From Acheta domesticus (Eukaryota; Arthropoda; Insecta; Orthoptera; Gryllidae), in assembly GCA_031308135.1 (NCBI GenBank), contig JAHLJT010009419.1:67222223-67286222 (forward strand): a stretch of 64,000 nt of DNA, written 5' to 3'. The notes under the pieces were generated by a model. The model saw only the letters and a list, made by a program, of their open reading frames with translations. It ran no database searches and was not told the origin of the DNA. Both the position numbers and the translations under genes were made by a program. This document shows, piece after piece, positions 46,966 through 56,879 of the stretch. The first letter of the stretch is position 1. Each line of letters starts with the position of its first letter.

Positions 46966-47251
46966 GACAATTAAAAATTGTACTTATGCCTCAGAATTAT
47001 TTATTACTTTTGATTATTTTAATACTATTAACAAAATTAAAATTTTAAATTTTAAATGTGAACCCAGACATGAAATTCAAATATTTCTGTAGAAAACACT
47101 CTAAACAAGCTAGAAATATTAATGGAAGATATTTATTTTCTCTCTTTTTTACAAACTATTTGGTATAAATTAAAAATAATTAATAAATCCAATATAAAAA
47201 TTGAATTTTTAGCTTTCAAAATTCTTAAGCAGATGATGCGTTCATGCAGAC

Positions 47252-47253
<2 letters not shown>

Positions 47254-47304
<51 letters not shown>
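47254..47304. repeat. (GT)n microsatellite in the gene 1 intron
   Basis: About 25 uninterrupted GT units within the 45,856-47,734 intron. Confidence 0.95.
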
Positions 47305-47307
<3 letters not shown>

Positions 47308-47734
47308 GAGCAAATAAATGCGTGTATGTATAAGTAACAGTTGACTTACTTTCATTTCGGTTACGGAAAATGTTTCATTTTCTAATGGTTTCTTCGTTGA
47401 ATATATTGACTGAACATCACAATTATTTGAAATATTATATGAAATTAATTAATGAAATAATATCGCATGCGGGCCCAAATTGATCCTTTTCGGCAAAAAT
47501 CTATAAATCAGCGAGTCCCTGTTTTTATAGCCCTGTTTTAATATCTTCTCGACATTACATTTTTGTTTTGTAGATTGAGAGGTAAGAAAGAGGTTCTGAG
47601 AGAAAGGGGGCATGATTTCATGTTTTAGAATGAATGGTCGATATCCTTGAGGAATCTAGATCCGATTCGAGAAAGAGGCGTCTTACGCAAAAAAAAGGAA
47701 ATTAGAAAACTGAGCATAAACATTGGGTTTGCAG

Positions 47735-48920
47735 GTCAGGCCACATCTACGGCGTCTGCATCAACTTCCAAGACCCATGCCCCGGACACCGCATGGCATA
47801 CGACGGCCGCTGCTACCGGAAGCAGATAGTGCGTGACGTCATCTGCGGCTGCGTCGCGGAGCCGGCGCGACACTTCCTGGGCGGCTTTGAGTGCCGCTGC
47901 CCTCCCTCCGCGCCCGCCGCGGTGGAGCAGCCGGCCAGGGCGGGGCTCTGCCGCATTCCGGACTTCCGCTTCCCAGCCGACCTCTCGGCCAAATTCAAGA
48001 TCGCCGTTCCCCCTCGCCGCGCGCCCGGAACGCCGGCGAACGCGACCGAAGCGCCGGCGAACGCGACCGAAGCGTCGGCGAATCGACCCGAAGCGCCGAC
48101 GAACCGATCCGGAGTGCCGACGAACCGACCCGAAGCGCCGACGAACCGATCCAGGGCGCCGACGGCCCGACCCGAAGCGCCGACGAATGCGACCGAAGCG
48201 CCGGCGAATCGACCCGAAGCGCCGGCGAATCGACCCGAAGCGCCGACGAACCGATCCGGAGTGCGGACGAACCGACCCGAAGCGCCGACGAACCGATCCA
48301 GGGCGTCGACGGCCCGACCCGAAGCGCCGACGAATGCGACCGAAGCGCCGGCGAATCGACCCGAAGCGCCGGCGAACGCGACCGAAGCGCTGGCGAACCG
48401 ATCCGAAGAGCACGCTTCACCTCCGAGCTGCTCTGCAGAGCAGAGACGATGCTTCGCCATTGGACAGGTGTGGCTGGAGCACTGGAATGGTAGTGATTGC
48501 TATCCGCTGCTACAGCGCGGCCCGTGCGCGAAGGACGAACTAGTGGTGCTGTCGCGGACTCAGTGGGCCAGACAGCCAGCCGAATGCAGGCACCTGGCTG
48601 GCGGTTGCCCTCCCGGGAAGAGGCGCATGGCTTTCGACAGTCAATGCCACGACGGCCGCGAGATGGAGCTGCTGGCTCCAGGTAGGCTCGCTCTCGATAT
48701 TTTTGGGGAGTACGAGGTGTTGAATTTCACCGAAGTCAGGAATCACATGCCTCGGGTTTTCAATGGAACGTGCGTCGTATTCTCGTCCAGTAGTGTGACT
48801 AGGCTGCCGCTTCCGGAGGAAACAAAGCTTTCTTGTACTCCTGGCAATGAAGATTTGTGTGCTCGTCTTCAAGTGGTTAGTGATATCCCACCTCCAGAAT
48901 ACAGTTTTGAAGGACAATGA
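47735..48920 (+). CDS. DUF4789-like secreted protein, gene 1, exon 2
   Basis: The acceptor TTTGCAG|G at 47,734 restores frame (GG+G) and gives GSGHIYGVC, so the exon starts before the first ATG of the frame. Cysteine-rich module: CPGHRMAYDGRCYRK, DVICGCV, LGGFECRCPP, then CRIPDFRFP. Residues 218-343 of the full protein are 18 perfect-length heptads (APANATE, APTNRSG, APTNRPE types). A second module follows: CSAEQRRCFAIGQVW, LLQRGPCAKDE, CRHLAGGCPPGKRRMAFDS, CHDGREMELL, and a C-terminal ~70 residues with two more cysteines. The stop is TGA at 48,918. The N-A-T and N-R-S triplets of the repeat are N-glycosylation sequons, so the middle would be heavily glycosylated if secreted. The gene 2 protein has the same two modules joined without the repeat. 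Confidence 0.85.
48030..48407 (+). repeat. In-frame 21-bp tandem repeat, 18 units, within gene 1
   Basis: 378 bp, exactly 18 x 21. Units encode (A/V)(P/S/L)(A/T)N(A/R)(T/P/S)(E/G/R) heptads. A seven-unit block (ANRPE, APTNRSG, V(P/R)TNRPE, APTNRSR, A(P/S)TARPE, APTNATE, APANRPE) occurs twice in succession, so a 147-bp segment was duplicated. The unit contains no stop in any of six frames, which explains the 141-236-codon frames overlapping gene 1. Confidence 0.97.
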
Positions 48921-51140
48921 AATATCAATTAGATTCGATTGATGTGACATTACGGTAAAAGAAAAGAATCCATGGAAGAATTTATGGAAATTAATTTTCT
49001 ATTATGTATCGAGAAGAAGATTTAGAAATTATCAAATAATTTCGATAGTTTACTTCTAAATGATTAATGCGTTCTGAGATTTTCGACGATCATTCTGCTT
49101 GGTAATTTAGTAACACAAATGAAGGGTTTTGATCTTTAATATTCATATTTTATTGACGGACGTTGCAAGTGTTCTTAGGAAGAACATTTGGAGTATTAAT
49201 GACGTATGTCGTACGAGATGCATACGTTTTTACATTTATAGAATGAATCGATTCATTGAAAGATTAATTAATGAAGTGCATATATTAGCATTTATTCTGG
49301 TGGTATAGCATTGTAGAAAATATGAAAGAGAGTGCAATAGTTCCTTTCAAAAGGTGAACCCACCATATCCTCCTATTTTATTTTATAAGTTTCTTTCTAA
49401 TGTAACACACAATTGCAAACAACGCAGCATCCCTGTTTGCTAGCACATGGCCTCAGGGCGTCAATTGCGATGCATTTAACGTCCGTTGCGCGTGCTTCTG
49501 TGGCATGCGAAACCAACGAACGTCAAACTGACGGACGTCGTTTTGCGACGCCCGTGTGTCGCTAGACGTACACGTCACCTAAAACACAATATGGCGGCTC
49601 AAAGCGGTCAGTATTCCAACTGCGAACCTAAATGATTTCAAAGATATACGATTTAAAATAATTGACGGTTCTTTTAATTTAATTAAACGATACATACACG
49701 GCAAAATAAAACTGTAATTGAGTTGGTACATACTTCAATTTGTATTTTTCATTCAGGCTACCATCAAATGTTCCTCACACTGACGAAATTATTTAAGAAG
49801 TACGATCTATTAATTTATTTTGACAGCACTTTATTTCTTGTCTTACCTTGAAATACTATTTTGCAATAAATTGCGAGTATCAATTTGTTTTCGGCATACC
49901 AAAAAATTGTATTTTAAATGTTGAATAAAGAAAATTATTTTACCAAAACGCAATTTCTTCTGACAGTTTAAAATATTCGAAGAAGTGAAATGCAGAATTT
50001 GATAAAAATGCTACAGTTCATTATCATACTTAAATAAACTTGTTAAAATGAGGATATGCCAACCACCGGAAACTCCACAAACCTCAGCATCCTTCCTATG
50101 CTTTAAACACAAAATATCCGCTGTATTGTGATCCTTGGAAGAATAGTTTTTTTCAATTCTGCATGCTGGAAAGCAAGGAAGAACCTTCGGTAAGTCAACA
50201 TATTCAATAAGCAAACCTGTTTTGATTCAAGTAAAACAATTTGTAATATAACTCCATCTCTTATCTTCTTCGGTATCATAGACTCTTTGTTGCATTATAT
50301 TTTCTAATATTCTTTTAATTTATCATTTTCAACATTTATGTTTAATTCTATTGTTATTTTTATACTCCTTAAACTCGTCACATGTCTTTCCCGGACGCGT
50401 TTTTGGTCTAAGATTTTCGCGTTGTGAATCTTCTGGATCTTTAACGAGTCTAATATTTTTGATTTCTGACCAGGTAAATCGTATTTTTAAAAGGTTATCT
50501 TCTCTTTTCATTTTGTCTGTTGTTTGTTTTAAAATATATTCCAAGTCAATTCGATTTATTAAAGATCTTAATACCATTTTGCATGTATAATAGTTAGTAA
50601 TTTTATTTTACATTTATTTATCAGCCCATAATGCTTTATTTCATACGGTGTAGCAATATTGTCTGTAATCTGAAATTTACATAAAATAGATAATTATAGA
50701 TAATTTCAATTTATATTTTCGATTTTTCATGACAATTTCTAATGTTTCACATTTGTAATTGATTTACTATATTAAGAAGTGAGTATTCACTATTTTATAT
50801 TACTAAGGAATAGACTGTTATAAAGCAGTTCTTTTCTCATTAAATTAAGTCCACCAATATTTCGCAAAAAATCATTAACGACGAGCACATTTCTATACAT
50901 TTTTCAAACAATTATATTGTTAGGTAATTCTGTTCATTCGTGTAGGTTATTAGTGCATTATTTTAATAAGTGACAAGTGATTACATATCCGCACTCAGGG
51001 CATTCTTTGTTTTCGGTATTTTCGACATGAGGTATTGCCTCAGTTCTGTCCGTCACCGGGGGTGTTTCAAGATCCGAGTCAAGCCGGGGAGATAGCGAAT
51101 ACTGGAGTTGAACTTTTCAAAGAGAACTTTCGAAATTTTC
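48921..51140. other. Intergenic DNA between the paralogs; foldback at 49.44 kb
   Basis: 49,440-49,565 is a short foldback: CTAGCACATGGCCTCAGGGC at the left is imperfectly matched by the reverse complement CTAGCGACACACGGGCGTCG at the right, and ACGTCCGT recurs in both arms. This looks like a MITE. No AATAAA lies within 900 bp after the gene 1 stop; the first I see is at about 49,924. The rest is AT-rich. Confidence 0.45.
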
Positions 51141-51145
51141 CGAGA

Positions 51146-51352
51146 TAATCTCGATACTCCCAAAATTATCTCAATACCCCAAGATCATCTCGATACCTCG
51201 AGATCATCTCGATACCTCGAGATCATCTCGATACACCGAGATCATCTCGATACTCGGAGATCATCTCGATACCCCGATATCTTCTCGATATCCCGAGATC
51301 ATCTCGATATGCCTAGATCATCTCGATACTCCGAAATCAGCTCGATATCGCG
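51146..51352. repeat. 19-bp tandem array of near-palindromic units
   Basis: About 11 copies of GATCATCTCGATACCTCGA with substitutions. Each unit boundary contains CGAGATCATCTCG, an inverted repeat around one central base, so single strands could fold into serial hairpins. The overlapping 106-codon frame is the repeat. Confidence 0.95.
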
Positions 51353-52525
51353 GCTCAACAATACATCTCGGGAAGTCTCGAGAGCTCTGTCTCAGCTCGC
51401 GTCGCAATGTGCACTGCACAGGCTGTGATTTTTAGGTTATGAAGGCTGCATTCGCTGTCATTCACTTCCGTCTGCAGGGCTTGTCAATTTCCTACTGAAA
51501 CTGCGGACGAAACTTCGCAGTGGAAGAGTAGAGGCGCTACTGTCGGTCGGTGTGCACTTGCGAAACGTTCGCCAACTTTGATGATACAATTTGACGCATT
51601 TTTGGAAGAAACTTGAAATGTTGTTTCTCTATTCTAATCAAATTCGTGTTCTTCATGAGCGTCACCGTTTGCTTGGCTCGTCTTGTCTGTCCTTGCTCGC
51701 TTCCACGAGTCCAGCCCTTTCAAGACTACCAAGACGACAGTGACCGACTGGCAAACTGTCAGCCACTAAGCTGTCCTGCTGTAAAACGGGACTCCATTTT
51801 CCGGGAGGGAAGGCAGCTGCTTGCCTAAAACGTCAGGTATATTCTACTTGGAGACTTTTTGGAGGATAGGCAAGGGATGTCGGGCCTCTCATATAATGCT
51901 ATATCTATCTAACAATTACTTCAAACTTTCTTCCTGTTTTTCTCTATTTTTTCTGTGAGGCTTTACTTATGAAGAAATAGTATCATACGAAAGTCGGGTC
52001 TATCGTCTTCTTCCTCAAGTAATGTTAGGTCGGTAACTTTGCGCATTTGATAAATGAGCGTCATAAAAGTCAATCGTGCGGTTGACTCGCAGTTGAAGTC
52101 ACGATTTGTGATGCCACTACAAGTCTTTGAAGAAAGTGTTGTGAACGCGTTAGTTTAATGTATCCTGATTTTGAACTCCACATTTTTTTGTAGAAATCAA
52201 AAGCCCATCGTTCGAGTGAGAAAAAACGCACGAAATTAAATTGTAGTTAGTAATTTTTCAAGCAGATGATATACTAATAGACGTGAAATAGTATTAAAAT
52301 TTGCGCGACCTTCTCCAAAATGATTGTTATAAAAATATCAGGCTGATAATTTCAGTGTTAGTAGTACAACGTTTATAAACTGTTTTGTAGAAGTAATGTG
52401 GTGCGGAAATTATTTTTGTGACCTCCCCAAAATGAAAACGTGTGATCAGCCACTGATTCTACGTGAAGATACTCTAAATTGCATTCACATTTGCGACTTC
52501 TTGTCCTGCCATTTCTGCTACAGCG
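51353..52525. other. Region upstream of DUF4789-like gene 2
   Basis: A frame at 51,613-51,828 starts at TTG; its first ATG (51,655) gives MSVTVCLARLVCPCS, a weak signal-peptide look-alike, and it is not followed by a donor in usable position. I prefer the 52,526 exon as the gene 2 start. No promoter motif is convincing. Confidence 0.35.
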
Positions 52526-52632
52526 ATGCTGAACAGATGGCCGTTGGTGCTGTCCATTGTGGTCCTGGCGTGCTTATGGCCGCCGTGGGAATGCCGGATA
52601 TCGCGTGGGCGGACTATTGCTGACGCGTCTAG
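52526..52632 (+). CDS. DUF4789-like secreted protein, gene 2, signal-peptide exon 1 (predicted)
   Basis: A 107-bp frame from ATG at 52,526 encodes MLNRWPLVLSIVVLACLWPP and 15 more residues: basic n-region (NR), hydrophobic core PLVLSIVVLACLW and polar end, a textbook signal peptide. It ends TCTAG|GTAAGAAG, a consensus donor, in phase 2. The next exon's domain frame has no ATG anywhere upstream (its open frame begins in a CT microsatellite), so a separate start exon is required, and this is the only good candidate in the 5 kb before it. In gene 1 the signal peptide and first module share one exon, so this intron would be specific to gene 2. Inferred; no transcript evidence. Confidence 0.6.
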
Positions 52633-53464
52633 GTAAGAAGGGGTATTAAAAATGTGGTACGTCACATATTTTCTCGCATTGCGTGTAACAGTTACTGGTC
52701 GATTATTTCGCACATTCAAACTCGATTCCAAACGTTTTCGTGTACCATCAACTTTACGTGGAGATTACCTTATTAACCCAACTCTTGTCATGCGAGTCTT
52801 TCCAACCCCCAAAAGTTTTTGTCATTGCCAGGTTTACGAATTCGTTGAGTTACCACTTCATTGCCACGATGGTCAGACGGTCTATTGTTGCAGATGTGCT
52901 AAAAGAATACTTGTCTTTCATTTTTGAAAATTGAAAAGTTTTAATATTTCAATATATTTTGCAACGTATACACAAAAGTATGAAGAGAAAAGTTGACGCA
53001 GTTTTACAGAAAATCAATGTTTACATATTTATGAAAAGTTTCGGAGTTTCACTCGAAGTTACATGGAAAATCCTAATTTTTTGAGAAAGTTGTCATAAAA
53101 GAATCTAATATAGAAGAACAGAGTGCATTTATAAATATACATCTAACTTTAATAATGAAGATTATACACAAATTCGAAAAATACAATTTTTGCAATTTAC
53201 AAAATTTCAAAGGTTTTAATGAAATACTAAGCTGTCGTTTTTATAAGCGTATAGTGCTCTTCTTGAAGAAAAAATGAGCCACTTTTAGAAATATTTTAAA
53301 AATATGTCCAGTGTCTTTATGTAACGTAAACCCAAAAAAATTAAAAGAAAAGTTTTACACGCGCACTAACCTCGGGTTCGAGCAGATTGTTAAAGGAATA
53401 TCCATTTTACAGTAAATCTTGCTATATTGTTCAGTCGCTGGTATTGTTCACGGATAGATACCCA

Positions 53465-53700
53465 CTCGCTCACCCTCACTCACTCACTCATTTGCTCACT
53501 CCCTCTCACTCTCACTCACTCTCTCTCGCTCCCTCTGTCTCTCTCGCTCTCGCGCGCTCTCTCTCTCTCTCTCGTTCTGTCTCGTTCTCTCTCGTTCTGT
53601 CTCGTTCTCTCTCGTTCTGTTTCATTCTCTCTCGTTCTCTCTCGCTCTCTCTCACTCTCTCTCGCATTGTCTCACGCTCCCTCTCTCACACATGCTGCTC
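53465..53700. repeat. (CT)n-rich tract before gene 2 exon 2
   Basis: Long imperfect CT/CTCGTT run directly upstream of the acceptor; could serve as an oversized polypyrimidine tract. It reads as Ser/Leu repeats in two frames. Confidence 0.9.
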
Positions 53701-53736
53701 GTTTATCGCTCGCCGCCTCCAGCGACGAGGCTCCAG

Positions 53737-53994
53737 AGGACGGCCTAATCGGAGTAAACGCGGTTCCAGGGCGCGGCGCCCGCCGGCGCCCGCCGCCGTG
53801 GGGGTGCGGGGCTACCGGCGCTTCCACGCCAACGACTCGCTCGTGGGCCGCCCCGTGCGCTGCTCGGCCGACGAGAAGCTCTGCCTGCGCCACAACCTCG
53901 TCTTCCACCCACCGTCCGGCAAGTGCTTCGGCCTCGAGGGTCCCTCGCCGCAGCCCTGCGACTTGGCCGTCGACAGGAATGAGTTGGAAATCGG
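53737..53994 (+). CDS. DUF4789-like secreted protein, gene 2, exon 2
   Basis: Carries the first cysteine module GYRRFHANDSLVGRPVRC, ADEKLCLRHNLVFHP, C-F of KCFGLEG, and QPCDLAVDRNELEIG, matching gene 1 exon 1 residue by residue in its motifs. Donor GG|GTGAGT at 53,995, phase 2, is at the same protein position as in gene 1. The 5' boundary is chosen at GGCTCCAG|A (53,736) because it is in phase with the 52,632 donor; it yields an N-terminal RSKR furin-like site. The alternative in-phase acceptor GGTTCCAG at 53,769 would remove that site; the first AG after the CT tract (53,722) is out of phase. Confidence 0.75.
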
Positions 53995-54110
53995 GTGAGT
54001 GGCCCTTAGCCGCCATTATACATTGTTCATCGAGGATGCAATTGGTCGTCATTCGCAAGCACGTGCAGTGCATCTATCATAGAAATTTCTTCGATAGAGT
54101 GGGTGGATAG

Positions 54111-55160
54111 ATTTACTTGACCGACCATGGGTACAGTGCAGCCGAAAAAATCGGTCATTGGCTACCGGACTGACTGCGAACAAAATTGTCCCGCTTGTTT
54201 CATCTGAAATACATCCTAATGTTGCACCCGAAATAGTCTGAATATTCTCCTAATTCCTCAGACGAATTTTGAGAAACACGCTCAAGATCATCTACACGTA
54301 TTGCATATGGGCTTGACTCTCCAACTAATTTCGGGCGAATGGAACCCACAGATCCAAAAGAAATAGTTTTCCTTCAACAGCCAATGTTTTCGGACGCCGT
54401 CGGAAGAGGTTGTCCGGGATCACTTTGACCATTTGCGTTTCCCAGCAGGTGTTTAAGCAAATCCGGTACATCGAAAGAAATCATCCAACATCGGCTGACC
54501 GAAATTTCGGCCAAAGCGACTCCACTGTGACCGCCGCCTTAAGGTACGGTCAGAGTGGATCCGTTTTCGGACGAAGAAATGTTCGCGCATGAACGGACGA
54601 CTGGTTCTGCCGACCTGAGTGATCACGCTGCAACCGATTGCAATAGATTTTTAACTTTGAATTATTGGGTTACAAGTGGCATGTAATGGAAGCAAAAAGA
54701 TTACAACTGCTTGCTGAGGGCTCTGCTCTTAATTTTTTCTGCTTGGAAATCAGAAAGATTATTGGATAAACCCTATTTTTGCGGATCGCGAAAATACTGG
54801 TGAATTTCATACCTTATATTACCGATTACTGAAACAACCAGTGAAATTTTTACTATTCAGCATCCATCAGCAAAAATCAGCTTTTCAACATACATCTCCG
54901 ACAGCTCAAATCGCCAAAATAAATCAAATTCATTTGATATCGGTCTGCCGATTTCGAAGTTCGGCCGTTTTGCCAGAACTTGTCGGATGCAGTGTGACCG
55001 TGCCTGCGCTCTAGTGAGGGTTTGATATATTCGACCGTAAACGGCTGTGTTCATCCGAACGCGAATTCGGCCGAATTTTGGATCCACTCTGACCGTAGCC
55101 TTAGGGTTCGGTCAGAATTCGGTCAAATCCGTGTTCATCCGAATTCGCGTTCGGGCGGAC
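54111..55160. mobile_element. Cluster of MITE-like elements in the gene 2 intron
   Basis: 54,543-55,100 is bounded by inverted termini GGTACGGTCAGAGTGGATCC and its complement GGATCCACTCTGACCGTAGC, flanked by TTAA on the left and TTAG on the right, as for a piggyBac-type TTAA target with one mutated copy. Related termini abut on both sides: CCACTGTGACCGCCGCCTTAA before it and GGTTCGGTCAGAATTCGGTC after it (55,105). So at least two, probably three, relatives are inserted side by side. No coding capacity. Confidence 0.55.
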
Positions 55161-55725
55161 ATGACTAAAAATCCAAATCTCTTATAACAGTTTTTTGAAA
55201 AAAAAAAACACTGGAATTTATTTCTTCGCAAAACTGATTTCCTAAGAACGTGCTTGAATTATAAAAAGAGAGTTTCTTTTTTATGTCCACAACGTACTTT
55301 TGAGAACGCTAATGAGTGAAGTATTTCTGCAGTTTTGTCAGCATAGCTTTGTGAATTATCCACCGCATTCTTTATACGTTCTAACTTCTCCCTCCGACTT
55401 AGAATATAATGTAATATCATTTAAGTACTATTGTAGAAATACATTTTCAAAAAAATACTTTGTGCTTCAAATGTGAAATAAATTATAGCTGATACGTTTT
55501 AAAGGCCATTTTTGCTTTCAGCCTACTAAAAATATCACATTTCCACGAGTCTTCTAAAAATTCCATTTAATTAATAATGAATGGTTGAAGTAAGAAATAA
55601 ATAGTGAATAATACAGATTTTTTTCACATTCAGATTGAGAATACTAAACCCAAAGAGAAAAGCTTATTTAATTCATTTTTTTATCGTTGATCTGATTTCA
55701 TTATTGGTTTCGCGCGTGTTCCAAG

Positions 55726-56555
55726 ATCCGGCCACGTCGTGGGCACCTGCCTTCCCAGTCGTCGCGGAGACTGTGTTGGATTCCGCATGGCGTTCGACGG
55801 CAAGTGCTACAGAGAGACCCTCGTCCTCGACGTCATCTGTGGCTGCACGGAGCCCCCCATGCCTTACCCGCTGGGCGGGTTCGAGTGCCGCTGCACGCCT
55901 CACCCGCCCGCGCCGAGGGTGATTCAGCCCGAGGAGGACGGCCGCTGCGTTATTCCTGACCTCCGCTCACCCTACGCCCACGATCACGCTCTCACCGCTG
56001 TGTACCCCGTGGCAGGCGTCTACCCTCTGCGGTGTTCGAACACTCACTGTTACGTCGCGCCCGAGAGACCCCGTTCCGAATGCTCCGGTGCCCAGAGGCG
56101 CTGTTTCCAGCAAGGCATGGTTTGGGTGGCCGCTAGGAATCACTGTTTCCGGCTTCTCGAACCCGGCCCAGTGCGAGAAAAATTATATTCTGGTGCTATC
56201 CAAGAATGAATCACTGGGGAATATGGCCTTCTGTAGGCACATACGTGGCGACTGCCCACCTGGAAAGATTCACATGGCTTTTGACCAACGCTGTCACGAT
56301 GAGCGCGAAATGAAAATGATCGCTCCATCTGAACTGACAAGGAACGTCTTCGGGGATTACATGCTTCCTAGGTTACAAGAAGTTTTTTATTATCCTGTCG
56401 TTTATCGTAACCATTGCGCCATCAGAATTGAAACAATGCCAATCATTATAGGTCGCACTAGTGGGCTTCCTAAGCCTCCATGTGGTCACAATAATATAGG
56501 TGACTGTATAGTTGAGGTCTATGCTGAACCTCCCTTACCACTAGATGATTTGTGA
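55726..56555 (+). CDS. DUF4789-like secreted protein, gene 2, exon 3, with +1 frameshift
   Basis: Acceptor TTCCAAG|A at 55,725 completes the split codon (GG+A) and gives GSGHVVGTC, then CVGFRMAFDGKCYRE, DVICGCTEP, LGGFECRCTP, CVIPDLRSP: the same module as gene 1 exon 2. Only ~30 residues without the heptad repeat follow, then CSGAQRRCFQQGMVW, CFRLLEPGP. One extra base at 56,170-56,171 (CCAGTGC where gene 1 has CCGTGC) shifts the frame and would stop translation at 56,207 (282 residues). The other frame continues the homology: CEKNYILVLS, CRHIRGDCPPGKIHMAFDQ, CHDEREMKMIAPSEL, to TGA at 56,553 (397 residues if the base is ignored). The long conserved downstream frame suggests a recent mutation or sequence error more than old decay. 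Confidence 0.75.
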
Positions 56556-56872
56556 CTCTATATTGCCGTACTTTTGTGTTTGAGAAGAATTATTTTCTAT
56601 AAATGTTTCTTTAAATTTCAATAGTATATTGTAAAAGTAATATTTGGGATAGAACTGTAGCAGTTCACGTAAATATGGTTTAAGGTTTACTAGTTCATTG
56701 CTGTGTGTTTACAGACCTGAAACAAAACACATAATGCTATATTTCATACTCTTGCAGGCCTTTCTGATTCTTTATGCCCTAGGGCCTTTTGAATACTTTA
56801 TGGCCGGCTCTAATACCAACACAGAACATAGTTATGAATTCTATTTTTGAAAGTTAAGAAGCAAAAAAATTC

Positions 56873-56878
56873 AATAAA
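56873..56878 (+). promoter_or_regulatory. Candidate polyadenylation signal of gene 2
   Basis: AATAAA about 320 bp after the gene 2 stop, in an AT-rich 3' flank. Confidence 0.35.
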
Positions 56879-56879
56879 T

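Noticed and set aside
47736..48543. Large antisense and alternative frames (225, 215, 236, 200 and 141 codons) across gene 1 exon 2
   Set aside because: They arise because the 21-bp repeat has no stop in any frame; only the + frame continues into conserved cysteine modules and valid splice sites.
51613..51828. Alternative signal-peptide exon for gene 2 (MSVTVCLARLVCPCS)
   Set aside because: Weak hydrophobic core, and no donor of the right phase; the 52,526 exon fits better.
53387..53736. Ser/Leu-rich N-terminal extension of gene 2 exon 2
   Set aside because: It is the translation of a CT microsatellite, has no ATG in frame, and an acceptor follows it.
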